DNA of 64,000 nucleotides from Alkalihalobacillus sp. TS-13 (GCF_019720915.1 NZ_JAHKSI010000001.1:868001-932000); one strand, 5' to 3'; numbered from the stretch's first letter, positions 28,402 to 37,224 are shown. A program made the numbers and translations. Notes: generated from the sequence alone by a model not told the origin.

Positions 28402-29322
28402 ATGACAGAACTTGGTCAGCGCTTGAAAGAAGCGCGGTTGGAAAAACAGTTATCATACGAAGAGTTACAAGACAAGACGAAGATTCAGAAGAGGTATTTA
28501 CAAGCGATCGAAGAGGGGCAATACTCCGTACTCCCGGGAGCATTTTACGCCCGAGCATTCATTAAAAACTACGCTGAAGCAGTCGGCCTTGATCCCGATA
28601 TGCTTTTTGAAGAACATGCAAGTGAAGTCCCCGCTTCAAAAGAAGGACCGACTGAATTCTCGCCCAGGTCCTCGAAACCTAAAACAAATGTGCCGAAAGA
28701 TAATAAATTGGCTAAGGTCCTCCCATTATTATTGACAGCAGTTTTATTAACCGCACTTTTAATCGCATTTTACTGGGTAGTACAGAATAACAGTGGCAAC
28801 AGCAGTTCTGAACCGAATAAAGATAATGTCGACAATTATGAAAGTACTGAAGGTGAGAAACCACCGGAAGAATCCTCAGAAACAACCGAAGGTAAGGACG
28901 GCAATGAAGAAAGCAGTGACGACTCAGAAGATGATGGAACAAATGAAACTGAAACCCAATCTGAAGAAGTAACCCCAGAACAGACGCTAGAGGAACTATC
29001 TTCAGAAGGAAGTATCAAAACCTATTCCTTATCGGGAACAGATGAGTTCAACGTTGATCTGAAAATAAATGGGGAAACGTATATTGATGTGAAAGACGAA
29101 TCAGGTAAAAACATTCAACCTGGCGGAAAAATATTCAAAAAAGAGGATGGTACGGTTTCGTACGAGTTGACGGACCACACTCAAGTTACTTTTAACATCG
29201 GTGCGACTCAGCATGTAGAGGTCACTGTCAATGGTGAATCAGTCACCTATGCAGTTGAACCATCCAAGAGACCTCATCAGAAAATCATCATCCAGTACCA
29301 AAATGGAACAGAAGAACAATAA
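28402..29322 (+). CDS. ymfM: RodZ-like HTH membrane protein YmfM
   Basis: A 306-residue RodZ-family cell-shape protein. An N-terminal Cro/CI helix-turn-helix domain (LGQRLKEARLEKQLSYEEL, about 4-70) faces the cytoplasm. One membrane segment follows (LPLLLTAVLLTALLIAFYWV, about 108-128). Then comes a very acidic Ser/Glu/Asp linker (about 135-205) and a C-terminal DUF4115 beta domain. The start ATG 28402 lies 8 nt after AGGTGG; a GTG at 28390 would add four residues. In B. subtilis it works with MreB. Confidence 0.9.
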   Translation: MTELGQRLKEARLEKQLSYEELQDKTKIQKRYLQAIEEGQYSVLPGAFYARAFIKNYAEAVGLDPDMLFEEHASEVPASKEGPTEFSPRSSKPKTNVPKDNKLAKVLPLLLTAVLLTALLIAFYWVVQNNSGNSSSEPNKDNVDNYESTEGEKPPEESSETTEGKDGNEESSDDSEDDGTNETETQSEEVTPEQTLEELSSEGSIKTYSLSGTDEFNVDLKINGETYIDVKDESGKNIQPGGKIFKKEDGTVSYELTDHTQVTFNIGATQHVEVTVNGESVTYAVEPSKRPHQKIIIQYQNGTEEQ

Positions 29323-29323
29323 C

Positions 29324-29376
29324 AAAAAGGATTGACCCAACAAGCAAACACTGACATGTTGAGTCGGTCCTTTTTA
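29324..29376 (+). terminator. Terminator after ymfM
   Basis: The stem AAAAAGGATTGACCCAACA / TGTTGAGTCGGTCCTTTTT has a small internal mismatch and ends in T. Confidence 0.8.
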
Positions 29377-29424
29377 TACTTTGGCTCTGTTAAAGCTTAA
29401 TGTTGATTCATTTAGAGTTTGAAT

Positions 29425-29640
29425 GAAATTCGCGACACTCCTGCGGGGATAGCAAGCTAAGCAAGACCCCACACTTATTAAAAGGATCTTGGACTTTAAT
29501 TTGCGCTTACGGTTACTTGGCGCAAAACTACAAGGAGGGATTTAAGTCCGTGGCCTTGTAGTGAACGTCGAGGCAAGCATAAGATAAGCTTCAAAGAATT
29601 TTCATCGCAGACACGAAAATGCTATTTCAAAAATAATCGA
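29425..29640 (+). repeat. Mosaic intergenic repeat copy (left part)
   Basis: It starts GAAATTCGCGACACTCCTGC and continues through a module ending GAACGTCGAGGCAAGCATAA and CATCGCAGACACGAAAATG. That module is the reverse complement of about 4840-4905. The usual right end CCGCGGAAAG...GAGTGAATTT is not present, so this copy is truncated or fused. Confidence 0.75.
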
Positions 29641-29675
29641 TTCTTTTCAATTTGACCATTCATTAGGATTCATTG

Positions 29676-29703
29676 TTTGCATTTCTGCCGTTTGTGGTAA
29701 AAT
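29676..29703 (+). promoter_or_regulatory. Candidate sigma-A promoter of pgsA
   Basis: TTTGCA (29676-29681), a 16-bp spacer and TAAAAT (29698-29703) lie 36 bp before the pgsA start. Confidence 0.5.
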
Positions 29704-29738
29704 ATACATGCTTGAGCGATAACCGACAGGAGGCAGTT

Positions 29739-30317
29739 ATGAACTTACCAAATAAAATAACAGTATCAAGAGTAATGTTGATTCCTATTTTCATGGTCTT
29801 CCTTCTCGTTCCATTCGACTGGGGTACCCTTGAAGTCATGAACGGGGAGATACCGACACATCATTTTATCGCTGCACTTATCTTCATTATTGCATCATGT
29901 ACAGATTGGATTGACGGTTATTATGCAAGGAAATTGAACCTGGTCACGAACCTGGGGAAATTTCTTGACCCTCTTGCAGATAAGCTACTGATCACAGCGG
30001 CATTGATCGGACTTGTTGAACTGCATCTTGCACCAGCTTGGATGGTAATTTTGATTCTTAGCCGTGAATTTGCGGTCACAGGACTACGGTTGATTGCAGC
30101 AGGTGATGGGGATGTCATTGCAGCGAGTCAGATGGGGAAATTGAAGACATGGATCCAAATCATTGCAATTACAGCATTATTACTTCATAATGTTCCGTTC
30201 ACGATCGTTGGATTTCCATTTACTGACATAGCACTATGGGCAGCAACAATCATCACGGTCTACTCAGGATGGGATTATTTTATGAAAAACAAGCACATTA
30301 TGCTAAAGTCGAAATAA
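29739..30317 (+). CDS. pgsA: Phosphatidylglycerophosphate synthase
   Basis: This membrane CDP-alcohol phosphotransferase makes phosphatidylglycerol phosphate from CDP-diacylglycerol and glycerol-3-phosphate. The 192 residues contain the signature D-G-x2-A-R-x8-G-x3-D-x3-D as DWIDGYYARKLNLVTNLGKF followed by LDPLADKL. Four or more hydrophobic segments are visible. ATG 29739 after GGAGGC is chosen; the longer frame opening at 29673 lacks a ribosome site and overlaps the promoter. Confidence 0.95.
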   Translation: MNLPNKITVSRVMLIPIFMVFLLVPFDWGTLEVMNGEIPTHHFIAALIFIIASCTDWIDGYYARKLNLVTNLGKFLDPLADKLLITAALIGLVELHLAPAWMVILILSREFAVTGLRLIAAGDGDVIAASQMGKLKTWIQIIAITALLLHNVPFTIVGFPFTDIALWAATIITVYSGWDYFMKNKHIMLKSK

Positions 30318-30324
30318 CGACAAA

Positions 30325-30365
30325 GAAAAGGCTGACTCAACAAATAAGGTGAAGTCAGCCTTATT
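30325..30365 (+). terminator. Terminator after pgsA
   Basis: The stem AAGGCTGACT / AGTCAGCCTT is followed by a T-rich stretch. Confidence 0.75.
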
Positions 30366-30437
30366 CATTTAAACAATGGTTCTACCAGAGATGTATTTTA
30401 TGGAACCGCTACAATTTCAAAAAGAGGTGCAGAATCT

Positions 30438-31700
30438 ATGAATGCAGAAATCATTGCAATCGGTTCCGAGCTTTTATTGGGTCAAATCGCCAATACCAAC
30501 GGCCAATTCATTTCTAAACAGCTAGCTGATCTTGGCATCGATGTTTTCCACCATTCTGTTGTCGGGGATAACAAACAACGGTTGATTTCTACGATTAAAA
30601 CCGCTGAAGAACGTTCTGACCTGTTGGTTTTTACCGGTGGCTTAGGACCCACAAAGGATGACCTCACGAAAGAAACGATTGCAGAGCATCTTGGACTTCC
30701 GTTAATTGAAAATAAGGAAGCGATGGATTTCATTGAAGAGTATTATGAAAAAATCCAACAACCGATGTCTGAAAACAATCGCAGACAAGCTCTTGTGTTC
30801 GAAGGAGCGGCAGTATTGCCGAATAATAACGGTATGGCTCCTGGCATCGCCTTGCGAAAAGAAAACAAGACTTACATACTCTTACCAGGCCCACCGAAGG
30901 AACTGAAACCGATGTTCACCGATTTTGCGATCCCGTACATTCAAAATGTGAGGGGTGAGGATGTGGAACGCATCCTTTCACGTGTACTGCGGTTCTATGG
31001 AATTGGTGAGTCGGCACTCGAAACGAAGGTGATGGACCTTATTGAAAGCCAGACGAATCCTACAATCGCACCGCTTGCCGGTAATTTTGAGGTGACCTTG
31101 AGACTGACAGCCAAATGTGAGACCGAAGAGCAGGGTAAAGCGATGATCGATCAACTTGAGAGGGAGATTTTAGATCGGGTCGACAGCTATTTTTATGGGT
31201 ATGATGACACCACTCTTTCCTACGAAACCTTCGATACGTTACAAGACAAAGAACTTACTGTTTCTTGTGCGGAGAGTCTAACGGGTGGATTATTCGGACA
31301 TGAATTAACGAAACAGCCTGGAGCGGGACAAGTTTTGCAGGGCGGGATCATTTGCTATCAGAATGAGATCAAAAAGAATCAACTGAAGATTCCCGAAGAA
31401 GTGCTGGATAACGAAGGTGCAGTAAGTGAATCATGTGCGAAATTGATGGCTGAAAATGTTCGTGAGTTATTCAACAGTGATTATGGCATCAGTTTTACTG
31501 GAGTAGCTGGTCCGAATGAGATGGAGGGCAAACCTCCTGGAACCGTTTATATCGGAATAGCATCTCCGCAAGGGACCAACGTATTTCCCCTTCGTTTAGC
31601 TGGTGATCGGAATGCGGTCAGGACCCGGACAGTCAATTATGGATTGTTTTATTTATTGAAGGAACTTATTGGACAGTCTATTTCGCAAAAAGGCGAATAA
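30438..31700 (+). CDS. cinA: Competence/damage-inducible protein CinA
   Basis: A 420-residue two-domain protein. The N-terminal MoaB/MogA-like domain ([33 protein letters not shown]) is an ADP-ribose pyrophosphatase-type domain. The C-terminal CinA/PncC domain ([36 protein letters not shown]) has nicotinamide-nucleotide amidase activity in relatives. The ATG at 30438 follows AAAGAGGTG. It precedes recA by 74 bp, as in many Firmicutes, and its stop codon lies inside the recA LexA box. Confidence 0.95.
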   Translation: MNAEIIAIGSELLLGQIANTNGQFISKQLADLGIDVFHHSVVGDNKQRLISTIKTAEERSDLLVFTGGLGPTKDDLTKETIAEHLGLPLIENKEAMDFIEEYYEKIQQPMSENNRRQALVFEGAAVLPNNNGMAPGIALRKENKTYILLPGPPKELKPMFTDFAIPYIQNVRGEDVERILSRVLRFYGIGESALETKVMDLIESQTNPTIAPLAGNFEVTLRLTAKCETEEQGKAMIDQLEREILDRVDSYFYGYDDTTLSYETFDTLQDKELTVSCAESLTGGLFGHELTKQPGAGQVLQGGIICYQNEIKKNQLKIPEEVLDNEGAVSESCAKLMAENVRELFNSDYGISFTGVAGPNEMEGKPPGTVYIGIASPQGTNVFPLRLAGDRNAVRTRTVNYGLFYLLKELIGQSISQKGE

Positions 31701-31707
31701 ATGTTCG
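31694..31707 (+). promoter_or_regulatory. LexA (SOS) box of recA
   Basis: CGAATAAATGTTCG fits the Gram-positive SOS box (CGAAC-N4-GTTCG with one common substitution). It overlaps the cinA stop codon and lies 10 bp upstream of the recA -35 box, so recA should be damage-inducible. Confidence 0.85.
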
Positions 31708-31716
31708 TAAAAAGTA

Positions 31717-31745
31717 TTGGCAAACGAGATGAAAAAAGGTATGAT
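31717..31745 (+). promoter_or_regulatory. Sigma-A promoter of recA
   Basis: TTGGCA (31717-31722), a 17-bp spacer and TATGAT (31740-31745). The spacing is optimal and the LexA box lies adjacent. Confidence 0.75.
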
Positions 31746-31774
31746 GAAGTTAGTTAATTTTAAGGAGTGATTGC

Positions 31775-32383
31775 ATGAGTGATCGTAAAGCTGCATTAGA
31801 TATGGCATTAAGACAAATAGAGAAGCAATTCGGTAAAGGATCTGTAATGAAGTTGGGAGAACAAACGGAAAATCGGGTTTCTACAACTTCAAGCGGATCA
31901 CTCGCAGTAGATATCGCACTTGGCGTGGGTGGTTATCCACGCGGCAGGATCATCGAAGTTTATGGACCAGAGTCATCCGGTAAAACAACCGTAGCTCTGC
32001 ATGCCATTGCGGAAGCACAACGGAACGGCGGACAGGCAGCGTTCATCGATGCTGAACATGCTCTTGACCCGGTTTACGCTGAAAAGCTCGGTGTGGATAT
32101 CAATGAATTGTTGCTTTCACAACCAGACACCGGGGAGCAGGCGTTAGAGATCGCAGAAGCACTCGTACGAAGCGGAGCGGTCGATATCCTGATCATCGAC
32201 TCTGTAGCTGCACTGGTACCAAAAGCAGAGATCGAAGGGGAAATGGGTGACTCGCACGTAGGACTTCAAGCTCGTTTGATGTCACAAGCCCTTCGTAAAT
32301 TGTCAGGTGCGATCAGCAAATCAAAAACAACAGCCATCTTCATCAACCAGATCCGTGAGAAGGTCGGCGTCATGTTTGGAAAT
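31775..32383 (+). CDS. recA: Recombinase RecA, exon 1 (codons 1-203)
   Basis: RecA forms ATP-dependent filaments on ssDNA, carries out strand exchange and triggers LexA self-cleavage. Exon 1 contains Walker A GPESSGKT (residues 64-71) and the Walker B region [11 protein letters not shown], and stops inside the L2 DNA-binding loop after GVMFGN. In unspliced RNA the frame continues for only five more codons (QRLVA) to a stop at 32401, giving a 208-residue product without the C-terminal half. The ATG at 31775 follows AAGGAGTGA. Joined to exon 2 it gives a 349-residue RecA, the expected length. The exon ends in T, as the group I G-U splice-site pair requires. Confidence 0.95.
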
Positions 32384-32716
32384 CAACGATTAGTTGCTTA
32401 ATCTGTGATGGATTAAGGAGTTTACTATGGGTTTCCCATGCTAGTGATAGCATGTTTAAAAAACCTTGTGAACCTTATTGCCTAAGGGTGTGGCATTTTG
32501 AATGCTGCTAACGGTGAAGCCCTCCACAAGATGGGTAATACCGTGCCAAGCCAATTGCAGGAAGGTGTAGAGACTACCGAAAAGGACTCTCTGAAGAGTC
32601 AACTTAGTAGGGTACGGCAGAAGATAGGCTCCTGCTGGAAGTGCAAGGCTCTCAGTTAAAAGTACTGAGATGAAGAGATAGTCCACACTATAGAAATGGA
32701 AAATCTATAGATCATG
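32384..32716 (+). mobile_element. Group I self-splicing intron in recA (ORF-less)
   Basis: The intron begins after ...GGAAAT and ends with G32716 before CCAGAAACA. The internal guide GTTTCC (32431-32436) pairs with the exon end GGAAAT, giving P1 with the G-U pair at the splice site. TGG (32428-32430) next to it pairs with CCA of exon 2 as P10. Core elements are visible: P-like AATTGCAGG (32553-32561), R-like AGAGACTA and S-like AAGAGATAGTCC. P7 is GACTA (32572-32576) with TAGTC (32679-32683). A CTATAG/CTATAG hairpin (32688-32710) fits P9. No homing endonuclease is encoded. A recA group I intron is known in Bacillus anthracis; relationship to that intron is inferred. Confidence 0.93.
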
Positions 32717-33157
32717 CCAGAAACAACTCCTGGGGGACGCGCCCTCAAATTCTACTCTTCTGTACGTCTGGAAGTACGAAGAGCAGAAACGTTGAAGCAA
32801 GGTAACGACATGGTCGGAAACAAGACACGGATCAAGGTCGTCAAGAACAAAGTCGCACCTCCGTTCAAAACAGCCGAAGTGGATATCATGTATGGAGAAG
32901 GAATCTCAAGACAAGGAGAAATCCTTGATATCGGATCTGATATTGATGTTGTCCAAAAGAGCGGTGCTTGGTACTCATTCAATGGTGATCGTCTCGGTCA
33001 AGGACGTGAGAATGCAAAGCAGTTCTTGAAGGAAAATGAAGCGATCCAAAACGAAATCTATCAGCAAGTCCGCGCATACTACCAATTGAACACAGAAACA
33101 GCGGCAGCAAAAGAAAAAGAAGATTCAGACACAGAAGAACAAGATTCATTAGTATAA
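32717..33157 (+). CDS. recA: Recombinase RecA, exon 2 (codons 204-349)
   Basis: The second exon resumes at [20 protein letters not shown], which completes the L2 loop and the RecA core. It then encodes the C-terminal domain and an acidic tail ending DTEEQDSLV. It stays in frame with exon 1 once the 333-bp intron is removed (203 + 146 residues). An ATG formed by the last three intron bases (32714-32716) sits in frame just before it. It has no clear ribosome site and is not needed to explain the protein. Confidence 0.95.
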   Translation, partial: PETTPGGRALKFYSSVRLEVRRAETLKQGNDMVGNKTRIKVVKNKVAPPFKTAEVDIMYGEGISRQGEILDIGSDIDVVQKSGAWYSFNGDRLGQGRENAKQFLKENEAIQNEIYQQVRAYYQLNTETAAAKEKEDSDTEEQDSLV

Positions 33158-33167
33158 TGATTTGACG

Positions 33168-33234
33168 AAAGATGACTCGAAATCCTCCGACCTGTAACAG
33201 CGACGGGAGGAAAGCTCCGGGTCATCTTTTTATT
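33168..33234 (+). terminator. Branched terminator after recA
   Basis: The outer stem AGATGAC / GTCATCT encloses a second stem TCCTCC / GGGAGG, and a T run follows. Confidence 0.75.
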
Positions 33235-33237
33235 TTA

Positions 33238-33452
33238 GGATTTTTATCCCGCAAGCGAGGAACGAGCGAGGGGGCTTGCGAATATAGGGATCATGCACCG
33301 ACGTGATGTCCATCTCAGTGACCAGTCCTTGGATCACTTCAAACTTTCTGCATCGGCGGCAGCCTCCTCGTCAGTTTTTCAATGACCTTCGTGACTAAAC
33401 GGGTCGCTTCCGCTTTTCTTGTGCCCGCGGAAAGATAGTGAATTTCGTAGAA
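33238..33452 (+). repeat. Mosaic intergenic repeat copy
   Basis: The sequence from CCCGCAAGCGAGGAACGAGC to CCCGCGGAAAGATAGTGAAT parallels the copies at 23.1-23.35 kb and, inverted, 4.57-4.83 kb. The left end is eroded and the right end is present. The rest of the recA-rny gap (to 33664) is AT-rich and holds no gene. Confidence 0.75.
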
Positions 33453-33664
33453 ATCAGAGCGCATTCCAATCGCTTTACATTGCCAACTAAACTCTCTATT
33501 GACAGCTCTTGACATTAAAAATAGACAACTATACAATTAGTGTATATTGTTTGATTACTTTTACAATTGTTAAACAATGAAACCGCTGTATGTGAATAGC
33601 TAGCTTAATGGAAAACTATTCAAATTTACACCCAACAATTAGATAGCAAGAGGAGGTGAATGGT

Positions 33665-35233
33665 ATGTATATTGACATAATCGTCCTCATCTCCATTTTG
33701 CTTGTCTCTGCAATCGTGTTTGCAGTTGTTGGATATCTTGTTCGTAAATCAATTGCTGAAGCGAAAATTTCTAGTGCCGAGCATGCGGCGAAACAGATTA
33801 TCGAAGATGGAAAACGAGAAGCTGAAGCTAGCAAAAAAGAAGCTTTGCTCGAAGCGAAAGATGAGATGCATAAGCAACGGGTAGAAGCTGAAAGTGAAAT
33901 TCGCGAACGCAGATCAGAACTTCAAAAACAAGAACATCGATTGGTACAAAAAGAAGAGGTCCTTGACCGCAAAAGTGAAACCTTAGATAAGAAAGAGGAA
34001 TCATTAGAAAAAAGGGAGGATACTCTCACCAAAAAACAACAACAAATTGAAGAGATGGAAAGCAAAGTGGAGCAGGTGTTGCAGCAACAGCAACTGGAAC
34101 TCGAACGACTATCTGGAGTTTCACGCGATGAAGCGAAGCAGATGATCATGGAACAAGCCCAATCGGAAATCGATCATGAGCTTGCAGCTATGATTAAAGA
34201 ACGTGAAATCCGCGCGAAAGAAGAAGCAGATAAGAAGGCGAAGGAGATCTTATCTCTTGCCATCCAGCGTTGTGCTGCCGACCACGTCGCGGAAACAACT
34301 GTTTCCGTTGTCAATCTGCCGAACGATGAGATGAAAGGTAGAATCATCGGTCGTGAAGGACGTAATATACGTACTCTTGAAACATTGACGGGAATCGATC
34401 TGATAATCGATGATACACCTGAAGCGGTCATTCTTTCCGGATTTGATCCAATCAGGAGAGAGATTGCAAGAATTGCACTTGATAAACTTGTTTCCGATGG
34501 CCGGATCCATCCTGCACGAATTGAAGAAATGGTGGATAAGTCCAGAAGAGAAGTTGACGAGTATATCCGGGAAATCGGTGAACAGACTACCTTTGAGATT
34601 GGTGTACACGGTTTGCACCCTGACCTGATCAAGGTTTTGGGACGCTTGAAGTATCGTACAAGTTACGGTCAAAACGTCCTCAAGCACTCAATGGAAGTCG
34701 CTCACTTGACTGGATTGATGGCTGCTGAGCTTGGAGAAGATGTAAACGTAGCTCGCCGGGCTGGATTGCTCCATGATATCGGAAAAGCAATCGACCATGA
34801 GGTGGAAGGAAGTCATGTTGAAATCGGTGTAGAACTTGCTCAGAAATACAAGGAACACCCGATTGTCATCAACAGTATTGCCTCCCATCATGGAGATACT
34901 GAACCTACGTCAATCATCGCGGTTCTGGTCGCCGCTGCAGATGCATTATCTGCCGCAAGACCTGGAGCTCGTAGAGAGACGCTTGAAACATACATCAAGC
35001 GACTTGAAAAGCTTGAAGAGATTTCTGAATCCTTCGATGGTGTCGAGAAATCATTTGCAATCCAAGCTGGACGTGAAATCCGGATCATGGTACGCCCTGA
35101 CATGGTGGATGATATTGCATCCCACCGATTGGCTCGAGACATCACTAAGAAAATTGAAGATGAACTTGATTATCCTGGACATATCAAAGTTACAGTCATT
35201 CGGGAAACAAGAGCAGTTGAATATGCGAAATAA
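33665..35233 (+). CDS. rny: Ribonuclease Y
   Basis: RNase Y (YmdA) is the membrane-anchored endoribonuclease that initiates bulk mRNA decay in Bacillus. It has 522 residues. An N-terminal membrane helix ([20 protein letters not shown]) is followed by a long Lys/Glu-rich coiled coil (about 30-190). A KH domain ([19 protein letters not shown]) and an HD domain with [10 protein letters not shown] come next. The start ATG 33665 is 8 nt after AGGAGG; a GTG at 33656 overlaps that ribosome site. It is complete and is closed by a terminator. Confidence 0.96.
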   Translation: MYIDIIVLISILLVSAIVFAVVGYLVRKSIAEAKISSAEHAAKQIIEDGKREAEASKKEALLEAKDEMHKQRVEAESEIRERRSELQKQEHRLVQKEEVLDRKSETLDKKEESLEKREDTLTKKQQQIEEMESKVEQVLQQQQLELERLSGVSRDEAKQMIMEQAQSEIDHELAAMIKEREIRAKEEADKKAKEILSLAIQRCAADHVAETTVSVVNLPNDEMKGRIIGREGRNIRTLETLTGIDLIIDDTPEAVILSGFDPIRREIARIALDKLVSDGRIHPARIEEMVDKSRREVDEYIREIGEQTTFEIGVHGLHPDLIKVLGRLKYRTSYGQNVLKHSMEVAHLTGLMAAELGEDVNVARRAGLLHDIGKAIDHEVEGSHVEIGVELAQKYKEHPIVINSIASHHGDTEPTSIIAVLVAAADALSAARPGARRETLETYIKRLEKLEEISESFDGVEKSFAIQAGREIRIMVRPDMVDDIASHRLARDITKKIEDELDYPGHIKVTVIRETRAVEYAK

Positions 35234-35262
35234 AGCGGCGGAAACGTCGCTTTATTTTTTTC
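35230..35262 (+). terminator. Terminator after rny
   Basis: The stem AATAAAGCG / CGCTTTATT with an inner G-C part is followed by TTTTTT. Confidence 0.85.
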
Positions 35263-35580
35263 TGAAAATATGTGTTATTTGATATCGAGGCTGAAAGGCT
35301 GTAAGTGGTGGGAATATACAAGACACCTGTGGGAAAAAAGAACCCGGCCAGCCCCCACTGTGAGAAGGCTTCCCGTGGAAAGCGAGTATATTTCCTAATC
35401 AAATAATAAGTGGAAATGAGTTAGGACTTGAAAACCATCTTCCAGACTTAAGACAGAGCCCACCATCATATCACAAGTTACCAAATTGCTTTTATACATG
35501 GATTGGACACCGCCTTCCTAACGTGGCATAGTAATGAGAAGAAGCTGAAAAGAGATTTAAAATAGAAAGGGTAATAATCA
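35263..35580 (+). other. Intergenic region rny-ymdB
   Basis: No gene is seen. A fragment GCTTCCCGTGGAAAGCGAGT (about 35367-35386) followed by ATATTTC resembles the right end of the mosaic repeats. The ymdB ribosome site GAAAGGG is at the end. No convincing promoter was placed. Confidence 0.45.
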
Positions 35581-36375
35581 ATGAGAATATTATTTATTGG
35601 TGACATTGTCGGTTCACCTGGCCGAGCAATGGTTGAAACATATCTTCCAAAATTGAAAACCAAGTATCAACCTACATTAACCATCATTAACGGTGAAAAT
35701 GCTGCTCATGGTCATGGTATAACAGAAAAGATCACAAAAAACTTGAAGCAATGGGGTGCTCAAGCAATCACAATGGGAAACCACACCTGGGACAATAAAG
35801 AGATCTTCAACTTCATTGATGATGTTCCGCAAATGGTCCGTCCAGCTAACTTTCCAGACGGAACACCTGGACAAGGTTATACCTTTGTGAAAATCAACGA
35901 CATCGAAGTAGCTGTAGTCAATCTTCAAGGCCGTACTTTCATGCCTCCCCTTGATTGCCCCTTCCGTAAAGCAGATGAAATCATCAATGAGGTGAAAACA
36001 CGTACTCCATACATATTTGTCGACTTCCATGCTGAAGCGACAAGTGAAAAACAAGCACTTGCCTGGTATTTGGATGGAAAAGTATCGGCGGTGGTAGGGA
36101 CGCATACACACGTACAGACCTCCGATAACCGTGTCCTGCCAGGAGGTACAGCTTACATTTCAGATGTCGGAATGACTGGACCTTATGATGGAATCCTCGG
36201 GATGAGTAAAGAAGCTGTTCTTAAAAAATTCTTAACAAATCTACCAGTTAGGTTTGAAGTCGAAAATGGGCGGGAACAGTTAAGTGGAGTCTTAATCGAT
36301 CTTGAACGGGACACTGGGAGAGCCAAATCGATTAAAAGGATCCAAATCAACGATGATCATCCTTTCACAGAATAG
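35581..36375 (+). CDS. ymdB: Metallophosphodiesterase YmdB
   Basis: A 264-residue binuclear-metal phosphoesterase; in B. subtilis the orthologue affects 2',3'-cyclic nucleotide turnover, RNase Y and the switch between motility and biofilm. Metal-binding motifs are all visible: FIGDIVGSPGR, INGENAAHGHG, MGNHTWDNKE, DFHAEATSEK and GTHTHVQT. The ATG at 35581 follows GAAAGGG. It keeps the conserved rny-ymdB-spoVS order. Confidence 0.94.
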   Translation: MRILFIGDIVGSPGRAMVETYLPKLKTKYQPTLTIINGENAAHGHGITEKITKNLKQWGAQAITMGNHTWDNKEIFNFIDDVPQMVRPANFPDGTPGQGYTFVKINDIEVAVVNLQGRTFMPPLDCPFRKADEIINEVKTRTPYIFVDFHAEATSEKQALAWYLDGKVSAVVGTHTHVQTSDNRVLPGGTAYISDVGMTGPYDGILGMSKEAVLKKFLTNLPVRFEVENGREQLSGVLIDLERDTGRAKSIKRIQINDDHPFTE

Positions 36376-36466
36376 TCTTGGTAGAGCTTTTGAACTTTTA
36401 AAGGAATACAAGCTCACATCGTGAATATAGTAGAAGTGGTAGGATATCAATAAGGAGGTACAAATC

Positions 36467-36727
36467 ATGGAAATATTAAAAGTTTCAGCAAAGTCCAATC
36501 CAAATTCTGTAGCTGGCGCATTAGCCGGAGTCCTCCGTGAAAGAGGGGCAGCCGAAATACAGGCAATCGGTGCTGGCGCCTTGAATCAGGCTGTGAAAGC
36601 AGTAGCTATCGCTCGAGGATTTGTAGCACCCAGTGGAGTTGACCTCATTTGTATCCCTGCATTTACAGATATCTTGATTGAAGGAGAAGAAAGAACCGCA
36701 ATCAAGTTGATCGTTGAACCAAGATGA
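36467..36727 (+). CDS. spoVS: Stage V sporulation protein S
   Basis: An 86-residue Alba-like protein needed for coat assembly and progression of sporulation in B. subtilis. The sequence MEILKVSAKSNPNSVAGALA with a C-terminal LIVEPR is nearly invariant in the family. The ATG at 36467 follows AAGGAGGT. A long hairpin follows. Confidence 0.97.
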   Translation: MEILKVSAKSNPNSVAGALAGVLRERGAAEIQAIGAGALNQAVKAVAIARGFVAPSGVDLICIPAFTDILIEGEERTAIKLIVEPR

Positions 36728-36737
36728 TGAAGTGTGA

Positions 36738-36862
36738 GGGGGCTGGCCAAAATGTGTCTGAGTCTCTCCGAACTTAACAACATTTTGAGAAAAATCGTGG
36801 TTTTGATCCAAAATGTTGTGTTGGAGGTGTCTGACACTTTTTCTTTTAGGACGGCCCCTTTT
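36738..36862 (+). terminator. Very long imperfect hairpin terminator after spoVS
   Basis: The outer arms GGGGCTGGCC (from 36738) and GGACGGCCCC (36849-36858) are followed by TTTT. Inside, TTAACAACATTTTG pairs imperfectly with CCAAAATGTTGTGTT, and GTGTCTGA words lie on both sides. The whole is about 120 nt. Confidence 0.65.
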
Positions 36863-36884
36863 GCATATGTTGCTTAGGAATCGA

Positions 36885-36932
36885 TCGAGCAAAATTTAAG
36901 ACACTCCCGCGGAAAGGGAGTATATTTCTACG
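36885..36932 (+). repeat. Minimal mosaic repeat (left end fused to right end)
   Basis: GCAAAATTTAAGACACTCCC joins directly to CGCGGAAAGGGAGTATATTT. This is essentially the two family ends with no interior, an approximately 45-bp copy. Confidence 0.65.
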
Positions 36933-37089
36933 CCAATACAATGGCGTTTTGAAAAACAACAATTTTTACTAAAAGAACCTTAGGAAAAAACTCATTTCTA
37001 AATGATTTTTGACCACATTATGTTCTAAAATGGTCCTTAATTTTTTTTGGATATCCAAAGCAGTCATAGGTCATATTTACATACAACAT

Positions 37090-37218
37090 CTACAAAAATA
37101 GGGGTCGCTACAAAAATCACATAATACATACAAAAATTGGATTTTAACTACAAAAATGAAAATTCATCTACAAAAAATGGGAATTATCTACAAAAACAAA
37201 AATCGGTTCTACAATGAA
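37090..37218 (+). repeat. Phased CTACAAAAAT decamer array, seven units
   Basis: CTACAAAAAT-like units start at 37090, 37108, 37128, 37148, 37168, 37188 and 37209 (spacing 18-21 bp). The 8-11 bp between them vary. The A5-6 tracts recur about every two helical turns, so the DNA should be intrinsically curved. No reading frame or hairpin explains the pattern. Confidence 0.8.
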
Positions 37219-37224
37219 AAAAGT

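Noticed and set aside
31775-32401. A complete short RecA of 208 residues
   Set aside because: It stops five codons into the intron and lacks half the core; exon 2 continues the protein in frame after removal of 333 bp.
32456-32686. Minus-strand 76-codon frame inside the recA intron
   Set aside because: No ribosome site and no recognisable protein; the region is explained by intron RNA structure.
37090-37218. CRISPR array
   Set aside because: Repeat unit is only 10 bp with 8-11 bp spacers and no cas genes; spacing and length do not fit.
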